The translations under genes and the position numbers were made by a program. Positions 31,981-43,733 of a stretch of 64,000 nt of DNA are shown here, one piece after another (positions within the stretch are counted from its first letter, which is position 1; each line of letters opens with the position of its first letter). Source of the stretch: Nectonema munidae (taxonomy: Eukaryota > Nematomorpha > Nectonematoida > Nectonematidae). The notes beneath the pieces are model-generated. The model was not told where the DNA came from. It was given only the letters and a program-made list of their open reading frames with translations, and did not search any database. Where the stretch lies: NCBI GenBank assembly GCA_030549495.1, contig JAUIRK010000753.1, positions 62,001-126,000 of the forward strand, read 5' to 3'.

Positions 31981-33419
31981 CGTCTTGGAAGGGTACCTAA
32001 ACACACTTGTGTTGGATTTGAAAGATGATTTACAAAAACTTAATAAAGAAAATTGTGTGTATTATAAATTTTAGGGAAAAATTCCAGTGATTTATATTCA
32101 CCGATAAAAAACACCTTATTTATCAATATGATATGTATATGAAATATCAGTGCTCTTAATATTTTAATATAACCGAATTGAGAGAGTAATAATTTGATTT
32201 ATTGATTATATCACCGGGTTGTGTTCAATATTGATTTTAAGAGATAATTATATTAAAACTGATGCAACACTTTATTTTGTAATGATGCATATACAATATC
32301 CATATTTTTAAAATATTAGTAAAATTTATTATATACAGTTATAAAAGAATAAACCGAATTTAATTACTGAAAAATTTCATGGAAGTGAAACTTTTTCAAA
32401 AAAATTTTGAATTCTTAGTTTTTTTTCAAGAAAAAGAACTTTACTATTAAATATAATTTCACAATATAAAATAATGATGAATAAAAAAAAAGAAAAAACT
32501 TATTTTACACTAATAAAAAAAGCGATAGATGTTAGTGCAAATCCAAAGGTTTATGCAAACCGCTGAAAAAAAATTTCACATTCTGTGTGTGCGACTCTGA
32601 CATTCAATAAAAATATTTGATTGATAGACAATATGGGATTTAGAATTTTTAATATGAAGAAAAGCACCTACAGACATACTGCTTATCACGTATGAAGTTT
32701 AATTGAATTTCGAGTGACTTTTAAAAAATTATTCATCAACAAAAACAATGATCAAATTTCCAATAAAAAAAAAGCAAAAACAATTCCTTCACAGAAAAGA
32801 CGGATGCATATCAATTTTCAGCCAATGCGAATTTTACTTTTAATTCAAATATTTAACAGCCCGAACATCAAAACTGATGACGGGTATGTTGATTCCTACC
32901 TATTCAGGTATAGAAGCTAACAGTAGCGTACCTGGATGTTAATTTTACAGCCCCTCGAAATATCATAAAACACTTCAAAACCTGGAATGACTTGATTGCT
33001 CTTATTAATGGGGAATTTTTTTTATATAAATCTTCTGAGATCGTGTTGTTCAAATCAATTTGATTTAATTTTTGATACAAATTTCATTTTGGATTGATGG
33101 AGCCAATCTGATTTGAAAATCAAACCAATTGTTCTCTTTAACGTCTTTTTAATTCCCGCTTCCCAAGCTGCAGTCCAAATTGATATGGAATAAAAAGTGT
33201 AGCATATCATTAAAGTCTTAATTACCTCGATTAAATTTTATTAATACAAATAAATTGTGCGAACAGAGTGGACAGCACACCCCTTCCCTCCATTTTGTAT
33301 GCCACTGACTTGCAATCAACTTACTGGGAATCAAATAGGGGTAATAATAAATAAATTAGGATTATATATAAAAAGTAAATAAAATATATTAAAATAATGA
33401 AGATTCTTTAAAAAATAGT
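31981..33419. other. DNAJC9 upstream flank, no gene seen
   Basis: It should contain the DNAJC9 promoter and 5' untranslated region. No TATA box or other element can be singled out in such AT-rich DNA. Confidence 0.35.
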
Positions 33420-33515
33420 TGTCAGAAGTGGGATTCGAACCCACGCTCTCATACGAGAACCAGAACACCCCTTTTAACTTGAGTCTGGCGCCTTAGACCG
33501 CTCGGCCATCCTGAC
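33420..33515 (-). tRNA. tRNA-Leu (anticodon CAA) with a 12-nt intron
   Basis: On the minus strand the gene starts 'GTCAGGATGGCCGAGCGG' and ends 'CTTCTGAC' plus discriminator A. The acceptor stem pairs (GTCAGGA with TTCTGAC, one G-T). The A box 'TGGCCGAGCGGT' and B box 'GGGTTCGAATCCC' are intact. The anticodon arm is 'CCAGA' paired with 'TCTGG', holding CTCAAG followed by a 12-nt insert (TTAAAAGGGGTG). That fits an intron directly after position 37 and anticodon CAA. The long variable arm ('TTCTCGTATGAGAGC') is typical of class II tRNA-Leu. A Pol III terminator of six T follows at 33417-33411. It looks functional. Confidence 0.95.
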
Positions 33516-33686
33516 TGAAGAAGAGGGTGAAAAATTATTTATAATTATTTTTGAATTAAATAGGACCTAGGATATATTTAAAAAAATATTAACAATGGAA
33601 TGGAAAATTCTAGAATTTAGGTCTATCAAAAACTCTTTTTAAATGTTCTCTACTTCCCAAAAAATTTAAAAATATAAAAGCGATTA

Positions 33687-35080
33687 CAGTAGAACTCCTC
33701 CCTACGGTCACTCCTAGACAGCGGTCGACGCTTCTAATACGGTCAGAAAGTATAGTCCAAATTCTTTTATATTTTTTTATATTGCATAATTATTGAGTAT
33801 AAATTTTAAATCAGTCTTCCTAACCATCTATTTTTTTCTGTTACCCTATCGATATAAAGTTATGGAAGCATTATGATTACCCTCTTGTGTTTATGCTGTG
33901 AACATTATACGATGCTTATATGATAGGACAATGTTGTATATATGTGAGAGGATTAGTGATAGATAATCAAGAGGATAGTAAGTAGTGGTAGCACAAACAC
34001 ATTAAAAAAGCTTGGAAGGTTGCTGAACTTTACCGTGAATGGCTGCTTGAATTTGATAAGCTGATGCAAAAGCAAAAACGCAATGTTTTGTTGTTTGTAG
34101 ACAACGCTCCTGGCCATCCAAAAGATGTTAAGACGAAAAATAAAAAAGTTATTTTCTTTCCTGCCAATTGTACCCCAGTTCTACAACCTCTTGATCAAGG
34201 CATAGTTCATACATTTAAACGTTATTATCGAAAAAAACTTCTTAGGAGGTCCATTATTGCAAGAACAGAAAAATATGGAAATTTTCCCTCCACTCCATTA
34301 CTGATTTAAACGCCATTGAATGGATAGCGGACCCTGTTAAAGATATGAAGCCCTCTACAGCTGAGGCTTGTTTTTGCAAGAGTGGTTTTGGTGTTCTAGC
34401 ACAATCTTTGAATCTTTTAACAGGGCATCCCACTTGATGATCTTATCAAAGAAGTCTCTCAGCGCTGTGAAATAGAAAACCATATGACAGACACGGAATT
34501 CATTTCAATTGATGATGATTTACCGGGCGTTGAAGAACTTACTGGTACATGGGAAGCAGATTTAGTAGAAGACATCCTCGGTGAAAATTCATCAGATCCG
34601 GAGGCTTTAATAATAAATGGCTTCGTGAGAAATGTTCTATAAAAAATCTCTCTGGAGCTCTAACCTCTGAAATCGATCTTAAAAAGTTTAAGAGGAATGT
34701 TACAAATCTATGATCTTGCACGGAAACTGGAAAAAGAAATTGAGCAAGTAATGGTTTTAGGACAGCTAAAAGCAAACATTAATTGATACCTACTTTATTA
34801 AAAAGTAAAATTAGTACCTGTTTTTTTGCAAACGAAAAATAACTTTATAGATTTTACTTTTTTTATTTCTCTGTGACATTTTAAGTTTATTTTTCAATTT
34901 TTTTACTATGTAATAATTTAAATAATATAAAGAAGAGAAAAAAATATAAATGTTTTTGATTGATTATAACAGGTGTCCTTTTACTCTCAAATAACATAAC
35001 TACTCCTCTAATGAGGTCAATCCTAAATAACGGTCAAAAGATTGGGTCCCTATGGTGACCTCATTAGAGGAGTTCTACTG
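33687..35080 (+). mobile_element. Tigger/pogo-like DNA transposon, internally deleted
   Basis: The element starts 'CAGTAGAACTCCTCCCTACG' and ends 'GAGGAGTTCTACTG', so the outermost 14 bp are perfectly inverted. It is flanked by TA on both sides (33685-33686 and 35081-35082), the target duplication of the Tc1/mariner/pogo superfamily. Further GGTCA/TGACC motifs lie inside both ends. The interior holds only the C-terminal half of a DDE transposase. At about 1.39 kb it is far shorter than the 2-2.5 kb usual for Tigger elements. Confidence 0.88.
34030..34780 (+). pseudogene. Tigger-like DDE transposase, C-terminal remnant
   Basis: The readable part is 'EWLLEFDKLMQKQKRNVLLF' then 'VDNAPGHPKDV' (second catalytic Asp), 'FFPANCTPVLQPLDQGIVHT' and 'FKRYYRKKLL'. 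This is the DDE_1 signature of pogo/Tigger transposases. Beyond 34309 the frame changes, and weak acidic tail sequence ('SVDDDLPGVEELT'-like) continues to about 34780. The CENP-B-type DNA-binding half and the first catalytic Asp region are absent. Confidence 0.8.
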
Positions 35081-35404
35081 TATATTGATTTTTGGCTGAA
35101 AAATTCTTTCCTTTTTCCTTTAAGTCCGCCTTTGTACTTCTTCTTCGTCTCTAGTTATTTTTTTGAAACTGTTTTTAGAAAAATAAATAATTTTTTTCTC
35201 AATAAACTTTATTATTTTAAATTCATGATGAATTTAGCAGATTTGAAAATATAAAAAAACATAGAAGTGTGCACTTAAACAAATGTAAGAACATTACCTT
35301 CATATCATTAGAGAACACTTAATAATAATTACTGTACATCTTCCAATATAAGTCGATCTTGAGAATAAGGCAAAGGTAAATTTAAAATAAATTATCGAGA
35401 AATT

Positions 35405-35560
35405 TGATTAACTCTAAGGGGTCGTTCAAAATGGCCTCCACCTTTTTTTGAAAAATTTTCCCCCCCCCCCCCCCTCACCATCTTGAAAAATCATCACTAA
35501 AAAAAATAAACTTATTTCACCTCTGGTTCCCCCCCCCCCTATTGACTTAAATGTGAAAAT
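35405..35560. repeat. repeat remnant with poly-C tracts
   Basis: C runs of about 14 and 9 bases occur at 35461 and 35530, next to 'GGGTCGTTCAAAATGGCCTCC'-like sequence. They recall the paired C runs at 22.66 kb. It may be a decayed MITE. Such runs are also prone to sequencing length error. Confidence 0.35.
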
Positions 35561-35971
35561 TCAATATACTACTATTTTTCCTCGGAAAAATTTAGATTCC
35601 AAAAAAGTAAAAAGTCAACCCGTGTATGTTTATTTGAATTTAAAGGTATATTTTCTACGATTTTTTCTCGTTATTCAGAATTTTTGGGGACAATATAAAG
35701 ATAAATGAACTCTGGCCGGTACTTTTCTGTTATCGGCGCACAGTCAATGGTACTTTAGGAAAAGAACTTGTCCAGAAGTCGCGAAAATTCTTCTTTAGTA
35801 TGTATATGGTTTCTATATTTACTGTTGTATATATATATATATTTTTTGATTTTAAAGAAATTTAAACTTTTATTCATCGAAAAAACAGCCTGAATTTCAA
35901 GACAGTATCATTGAAAGTTTTTAGTTGAAACACATAATTACTACTTTTTTTCTGGTTAAAGTCTAAATTCA

Positions 35972-36645
35972 ATGGCTCAAGCAAGAAGTAAAATTTGGCT
36001 TTTTTTTCGAAAAAAGTGACTCGGAACAAGCAAGATGTACAGTTTGCAAAAATATTTTAAAAACAACAAAAGGCCTGCAAGACCACTTGAAAAAACATCC
36101 AGCATCCTATTTGGAACTCGAGAAGGAAAAATCCAGAAAGCGAACTTTCAAATGTTTGAACGAACCAACCACCAGTAAACAAGCAACTATTGAAAGTTTA
36201 AAAAACAAAAAAATCAAATATGCGCAGGAGAGTAAAGAGCAGAAGGATTTTGATGACGCAATGATTGATTTTTTCGCGAGAAATTTAACTCCTTTTAGAA
36301 TTGCGGAAAGTGAAGAATTTCTTAAACTTTTCAATTTGGCAAATTCAAAGTTGACAATCAAAAATCCATCAACATACTCAAGAAAAACGTCCAAGAAAGC
36401 AATCCTGATCAAAGAAAAAATGAACAATTTTTTTGTAAACGAAAAAGAATCATGTCTAAGCTTAGCCTTCACGACTGATATCTGGACATCACGGACACTT
36501 GACAGCTACATTTCACTACCTTTTGATTTCCTCTTTCATGTATCAGTGACATTGTTCAAGACCTTTGATGATTCAATTGACGTTAACACTTTCAATAAAA
36601 ATTTAAATATGATAAACTGGTTTAGAGACAACAATTTAGTATGAT
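35972..36645 (+). pseudogene. BED-zinc-finger hAT transposase, N-terminal fragment
   Basis: From an ATG at 35972 the sequence reads 'MAQARSKIW', and then one frame change in a T run leads into the BED finger 'CTVCKNILKTTKGLQDHLKKH' (C-x2-C, H-x4-H). A 185-codon frame (36087-36644) follows, with a basic region and 'LAFTTDIWTSRTLDSYISL', the start of the catalytic core as in ZBED1/ZBED4-type transposases (Asp in 'TTDIWTS'). It stops at 36644. Weak continuation ('MIQVYEMKEILEFALNLK') can be traced to about 36740. It is a truncated, frame-broken DNA transposon copy. Confidence 0.75.
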
Positions 36646-37179
36646 CCAAGTCTATGAGATGAAAGAGATATTGGAATTTGCTCTTAACTTAAAGGCGGAT
36701 AAGTCTAGTATTCGCTTATCTCGAAATATAAATTACATATTATAATCTTATTTGGTGGATTTATTTCTAATTTAGAACTTTTTTCATTACACAAATACTT
36801 TGTAAAGAAACAAAGCATAGTTTATGATTATAAAGTTTTTAGGAAATTTTTTTTGAACCCTTGGAAAAGTAATTATGAATCGTGTAAATCTTTTTAAAGA
36901 CAATGTAAGAAAGACACTAGACAAAAAACACAAACCAAAAGGACATTTTAATAAATTATGTTGAAGAAAATAGATCAAACCTTTTGCTTGCAACACAAAG
37001 AAAGGAGAAATGTCTAAAATTGCAGGAATCTTTCAATACCCATCTAAAATCGATATTCACAAATGACCTTGAAATATGGTACATGTAACACTTTTTGGAG
37101 ATTTATAATATTTGAAACATAAAAGTTGATATTGCATAATTATAAATTTTTAAAATCAAAGCCACATAATTATAAATAA

Positions 37180-37372
37180 GTGGAGTCTAGTGGCGGATCC
37201 AGAAATTGACCATAGGGGGCAACTTAAAAAAATACTAGTAAAATACTTCCATACAAGTCTTGATGCCTTAGGAAAGAGCAAAATCAGTAAGGAAAATTTT
37301 TGAAACCATTCTTCATAAGGGAGGGGGGCTAGGTCCAAGTGGTCCTCCTCTGGATCCGGCAGTGGTGGAGTC
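37180..37372. mobile_element. 177-bp hAT MITE with perfect 8-bp target duplication
   Basis: The element at 37188-37364 begins 'TAGTGGCGGATCC' and ends 'GGATCCGGCAGTG', an imperfect 13-bp terminal inverted repeat. It is bordered on both sides by GTGGAGTC (37180-37187 and 37365-37372). Eight-base duplications and CAGTGGCGGATCC-like ends are hallmarks of hAT-derived MITEs. It has no coding capacity. Confidence 0.85.
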
Positions 37373-38657
37373 ATCAATGTTAAAAAAAATTATACATAAA
37401 TGGAGTCACAGTCTCAAAAGTTACAAATAGATAGAGGCGGTGTCAGAGTCGAAAAATTGTAAATGAGTGGAGTCGGAATGTTTTCAAAAATAGTATGATT
37501 TTATTAAAAAGGCTTTCTAAAAGCTGTCGCAAACATATTAAAAATTGATAATGATATAATAAATATATTTTATTTTGATTTTAATATAAGCTTGATACCG
37601 CTCATATGATCAAGAAGTCATAAATTAAAATTTTAAAGGTATGCAATGAAAATATATTGAAACCAATAAATTTATTTAAGACACTATTTAAATTTTTGAT
37701 AATAGTTCAGAGAAAATTTCGCTTCAAGAGAATTTGGACTTCGGATAATTCATTCTACAATTCGGCCTCTTATTCAATAGTAATTAGAGGACGAATTTAT
37801 CAAAGGTAAAATTGATCTACTCCGTTTAAGAACGTATATATAAATGAAACTGAAAGCAAACTTATAAATAAATTACACTAAAGACTATGAATAAGAATAT
37901 AAAAAATCATTAGTTATTATTATTAAATCTATAAGTTTGAATTTACATAGAGCACACCAAACGACTCTAAATTATAATTTAAAAAATTTTATTCCAAAAT
38001 AAGCAATTATTAAAACAATTTTATTACACGGAAATAAGTATCTATTTTTTTTAACATTTATGACTCTTATTTATACTCAATTGTATTCTTAATTTTATAT
38101 ACTTCTCAACCATACATATAGAAATAATATCAGATTATATAGAATATCAAAACTTGATGAAATATTTAAATGCAAAAATAAAAAAAATATCTCGTAATAT
38201 ACACCAATAGAATATGAGATTAAATGAGAAATTATTTTAAACTCCGCTATTATTTAAAATAAACTAGAACGAAAAAAAATTTAAATTAAAATAAAAAACT
38301 TAAAATATATTTAAAAAAGCATAGATTCCAATTTGACACTTAAGTTATTATGTGCTTTTCTTTAAAATTGTTCAGTTTGATATTATCAAAATTAGTTATG
38401 ATGTCACCACTTTCAAATTATCTATACATTTTCTTTCTTTATTTAAAGTTTTGTTTACAACGCTAAATCTATAGCATACAATATGTGTGAAAGGTTATAA
38501 TATTTTAGTCACTTCCGAATAGTGTGAAGAGAATTTTAACTTTTTCAGATATACTAAATTTATAGCTACTTGTATAAATTTTTTCTAAAATAGAATTATA
38601 ACATTTCTTTGTTTTAAAACAAGGTTGAAAATGTTCATACGGAATCCTTGTTATTTA

Positions 38658-39293
38658 CAGGGGTGGATCTAGAAATTGGCATTAGGAGGATGGGCGGATT
38701 TTACTAAACTAGAACTCAAATTTGAAGCATATAAATTTAAGCTTTATCAAAATTTTTAAGCTATTTTTATCTTATTTTGGGTAATAGCTTAATAAAAAGC
38801 GAAAATTCACTTTTTATTTTAAAACTTAGAAAAAAATATAAGTTTATTATAAGAAAGTAACTAAATTAAGAACTAAGAGGATTAAGGATCCACATCTGTC
38901 TAGGACACTTTTTAGCATACATATAAATAATGGGGTCAAATCCCAATCGAATATCTCTGTGAACAAAAAGAAGAATGAGAGCATTAAAACGATCCTCATT
39001 CATTGAACTGCGAAGTGAATTGATGTGGTAAAACTTGATGTGTTTAAATAATAAATTTACAAAAAAAATTGGATATAAAAATAATAAATCTCACACTTAA
39101 CTACGATTGAAACATAAAAAACTTTTTAGGACTTCTCACTTTAGAGAAAGATTGAATCTAAAAAACAAGTTGCACAAATCATCATAATATTTGAGTTCTA
39201 CGAAAAGAATTAGATCAAGTAAAATTTTCAAGCAATTGGCAATGCAATTTTAGAGTATGGGTACGCCGGTTCCGCCCTTTAAATCCGCCAGTG
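38658..39293. mobile_element. larger hAT-type nonautonomous element, same TIR family
   Basis: It starts 'CAGGGGTGGATCTAGAAATT' and ends 'CCTTTAAATCCGCCAGTG', whose reverse complement begins 'CACTGGCGGATTTAAAG'. The termini resemble those of the 177-bp element at 37.2 kb. The interior is AT-rich and noncoding. A clean 8-bp duplication is not visible, so the boundaries are good to a few bases only. Confidence 0.55.
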
Positions 39294-41600
39294 ATTTAGT
39301 TTTGTTAATATTCAATTAAATAAAAAATATTTTCTTTAACAGCATGTAGAATTTAATCAACTTTTATTCGAAATTTTAAAGTGCAGTTTTTTTCCACTTC
39401 AACTGTATAAAGTCTTTTGTTTTTATCATAATTCCTAATTGCACCTTTGCGTCGAAAGAAGATTTGCACCTGAAGTGATCCCACGATCTTGTGGTATCGA
39501 AGACAAGTATCAAATACTTAAATCTACATAAATCCGAAAAATTAATTAAAAATAAATCTTTTCCAAAATTAGAAAAACTTAAATCCAAAACAAAAAACTA
39601 TCAACAAAAAACCACTAGAAAATATGTCTGTAAAAGAAAAATAAAGTCGTTTAAAGGACATAAAAATTGATAAATTTTGTATCTTTTTCTTTATATTGGC
39701 AACGCTGGTTTCCATTTTAAGAATTTTATCCAAAATTTTTTGACTGTTTATATAAATGGATAAAAGAAGTATAGAAGACTAGATTATTTGGAGCAATAAA
39801 GTAACTTTTGGTGAAGACTTAATTACAAGAGTTTATGATATCTTTGGCTTACCTTGGGATTATATCTATAAATCCATATCAAAATAGAACCAATATAAAA
39901 ATAAGTAAATTAATGAAACTCTAAAACTATGCAGAGCTAAAAATGATTTGTTTTCAACCTCTTTTCTGTAATCTCTAAATATACCATAAGATTACTTATA
40001 TTTGAACCATTTATTAGTTGTAAATATGAAAAGAAAATAAAATTTGATTTTTATAAATATCTTTTTACCAAAAACATTAAATATGCATTAGCTTATTTTA
40101 ATCTGAATAAATTATTTTAAACAAATTAATAAACACCATATCAAAGTTATTGAAAAGTTAATCTAACAGAAAATTTTTTCTAGTTTAGTGAATTTAACTG
40201 TTATTATAATGTCAACGGGAATAACTTATTAAATATTTTACTAGTACTTGGACAGACATGATTGACTAATCCGACCTCTACGATTACAGCAATAACCAGG
40301 TCGGATTAAAAATATTTAAATAAATACAAAAAAATCAATGAACCTTATTATTCACTGAAAAAAAGTGTCGATGTCGGATTAGAAGATCATCACATCCATC
40401 TAAACCTTTGAAGCATTCATTATAATTCTGATTAGTTTCTTTTTTTGCTTCAATCTATTTATATTGATTGTAATTGTGAATTCAAAATATTAACAAAAGT
40501 ATGGAATTGAATAAGTAATTAAAATATTTAGTTTCATGGCTACCTTTGTGTTTATTAAGAGAAAAAAGTGGGGTTGTGTGAATTTTCTACAAACCCAATT
40601 AAATAATTTCGTATACATCTTCCTCTAGACGTGACTCTACCCTTTTTGATTACTTTTTTGTAAGATTCTCAGCAAACAATGAAATAATTTTCAGCTTGTC
40701 AACTTTTATCAAAATAGGTTTCCTAACCTTGAATGATCATTGCTGGTGTTTTTAAGTTAACCTTTCAAAGATTGACATAATCACGTTTTGACACACTTTA
40801 TAATCGATAATATATTTCTGAAATTATTTGACTCCATCAAACACTGATTTGATTCAAGTTTCCTTTCAAACGTTTTATTTACCAAACAACCCAGCTCTTA
40901 TTGATTTTCTTATGAACTATCTTCTTATTGAAAAAAAGAAGATGAAAACACCCAACGATACCTTTTATTGAAAAAAAATTTAAAAATAAACCTACCACTT
41001 TAAACAAATCTATTTACACTAATTTAAATTTAATATAAATAAAATTATATTTCCGAAATCTCTGTATTGTTTGTTAAACTTTGACCTCTTCTAATAATAT
41101 CTGGAAAAACATAAACTTTATCATAATAGAAATAGCTCACACTACCAACCAGATTAATCCTAACGATTTTATTTTTCCTCTAGTTCTTTGCCTTCCATGC
41201 ATAATGACATTTTATGTTACGCTGATTCAATCATCTGTCATTCTTCATCGTTTATGTCTTTCACTCAAAATGATTTCCTTATCCACATTATAAGCATTTC
41301 GAACCATGTACTAAAGGTAGTGACATGTTCAACTTAAAATTCTTAACCTTATGTTACTATTTATTTTTCTTCAATCAATTTACAAACTAGAGCTTTTCCT
41401 GAAAAGTTGAAATTTTCTAATATTATTTCCGTGTAAAAAATAGTTAAAGTCAAAATAGTTTAGACAACTCTAGTCAGACTCTCCTATTGGTCTTCTCTCT
41501 CATTTTTCAAAGAATTGTTTTTTCCATTCACAACAATTTCCTTTCACTCCAAATTCTTTCCTCCACCTAACCTCTCTTATTTGCAACCTAATTGGAAAAA
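39294..41600. other. gene-free AT-rich DNA
   Basis: No gene supported. A small inverted repeat ('AATCCGACCT' at 40268 and 'AGGTCGGATT' at 40300) could form a hairpin. A 70-codon minus-strand frame at 39376-39588 has no recognisable family. Confidence 0.4.
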
Positions 41601-41609
41601 AAGAAATTT

Positions 41610-41695
41610 TCTATTACTTTTTTCTTGGACTTTAAAAAGGCATTTGGCACCGTCAATATCCATTTACAACTCTACAAATTAGTTAAAATATGAAC
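41610..41695 (+). pseudogene. tiny LINE reverse-transcriptase remnant
   Basis: The reading 'FFLDFKKAFGTVNIHLQLYK' matches the RT motif 'LDFKKAFDTVNH.LL..KL' that carries the first catalytic Asp of LINE reverse transcriptases. Nothing recognisable flanks it, so only a short relic survives. Confidence 0.55.
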
Positions 41696-41699
41696 CAAT

Positions 41700-43080
41700 G
41701 GTTCCCATCACGATTTACCATGAAAAATAACGATACCAAGTTTTAACTCTTCATTCATTTTAAGAAAAGCTTTTGAGATTCAATTCTCTATATTAATTTA
41801 CGAAAAATTAGGATTTTTATTTAAAAAAAACGTTGTTAGAAAGCTAACAATTAAATTTCCAAAAATTTATAATAATACATCGATTTTTTCCATTTTGTGG
41901 ATCCGGTTGCTTCATTGTTAAATAATTATAAAAAATTATATTAAAAATAACTAAATTAACTCAGAATATGTTATTTCTTAGGAAAGGGAAAAATGTTAAC
42001 AATTTCAAAAACTTATGATAAAACATATGAGGCTCCGAGTTGCTAGTAATTAATAAGTACACTTTTTACAAAAATTTCAAGGCTTACAGTGAAATTTCAA
42101 ATTTGCCGTATATCACAAACAAATGAAGGATTTGAGAGCATGGAAATAAATCTCCCAAAAACAACGTAAATTGGAAAAGCAACTTTATTGCTGAAAATAC
42201 TTTCGTTTAAAACGGGAATATGTTTGGAAATTGCCGTTATACAAATAAAGCGCCCATTTTTGTGTGCACAAATCGAATATGCATTTCTATTGGCAAATGA
42301 AACAATGGTATTCTTGATATTTTATCTAAGGTGTAAATATGACGACGAATAAAAATTAGTAATTAATTATGCCTGTCACCATATGTGCACTGATTTAATC
42401 TATTTTATTAAATCCAAATTTCCTTTCTTTCATTGTATCTAAATGTATCTTTACGCTTTAATTATCAAATTTATATACCATATGTTTTCTTACGCACTTA
42501 TCAATACTAAAATTAATTAGTATCTTTATTTTACGTACTTCTACTATATACTTTGCACCGTTCGTATTATCGCTACAGTCCGTATTTTTCAATTTATATA
42601 TTATGAATATTCATCTATAATTGAAAGAGACATAGTTAGAAAATGGGCGCTAAAAACCTGAGGGAAAATAACAAAAGAATTTAGAACTAAACTTTATATT
42701 TTCAAAGGATTAATCAAGCGAAGCATGGTGATCTTAAACTCATTGTCATAAAAAAAAAAAAATAATATATCTCTTACTGAAAGGCGATAATTAATTTTTA
42801 ATGTTACTTTTAATTTATAATGAAGATCTAAACTAACCTAAGAAGTTAAAAAATTTTACAATATAAAACACTTTTGTTCTGACAAGGTCTTTACGAAGAT
42901 GTATAATTTTTACAGCTGTTTCAACGACCACTTTCAACTCTTCACAATTTTGTTTGAACTTTTTTGAGCGAGTATCGGTTCACAGAGACAAATTCATAGT
43001 TACCTTAAGTTTTCTTAAAATAGCTGATACATATATTTTTTTATATTTATCGGTATTACTTCCTAAGGAAAAACAAGCTT
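41700..43080. other. gene-free AT-rich DNA
   Basis: No gene, RNA or element recognised. It is 3' of KATNB1, which ends at 43734 on the minus strand. Confidence 0.4.
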
Positions 43081-43089
43081 CCATAGCTA

Positions 43090-43180
43090 GACAGATCGTA
43101 AGGATAGCCACGATCGGGAATCGAACCCACACCATCTAGATCGAGACCTTACGCTCCCACCACTAAGCCATTTGCAGTTA
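43090..43180 (-). repeat. tRNA-like sequence, SINE head or tRNA pseudogene
   Basis: On the minus strand, 'TGGCTTAGTGGTGGGAGCG' is a good Pol III A box. 'GGGTTCGATTCCCGATC' is a good B box about 30 nt further on. The segment between gives no proper anticodon arm, and the would-be acceptor ends (GCAAATG against GGCTATCC) do not pair. It is therefore a tRNA-derived SINE head or a decayed tRNA, not a working tRNA. Confidence 0.6.
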
Positions 43181-43733
43181 TTTTTTTACAATCTCCTAAA
43201 TAGACGCCTAGATTTATATTCTCTTTTTTTGAAAGCATTTATGAAATAATGCGAAGATTAAAAAATCCAGACGTGATAAAAGACTTATAAATTTATTAAA
43301 AAAATAGAGACATTTAAAAATGCAATCAATCCACAACCTATGGGAAAAAAGGACAAAATAGTTTACTGTACAAAACATTCTTAAACCGCCTAAATGTATA
43401 AATATACGCATTTGATGAGGAGATAAAGGTTTTGAATTTTTAAAATTATTTTGTAGGAATGAATGAAATATTGATATCAATAACGATATAAAAGAAAATA
43501 CAAGCCCACAAAACTACATAAAATTATAAGATGGAGAATATAAAAGAATTTGTAGATGAGTTGGATGAAGGTTGGTAGCGACATAGAGAGACATCGCTGC
43601 GAAATAAAGGAGACTTGTCGCTAAAGATCGAATCTCGGAAAGAAATAACAAAAGTTGAAAGAGTAAATGCAGTAGTGGATTGTGGAGGACGGATGAAGAA
43701 GAAGGGGATTAGGAACAGATCCTTGGCAAAAGA

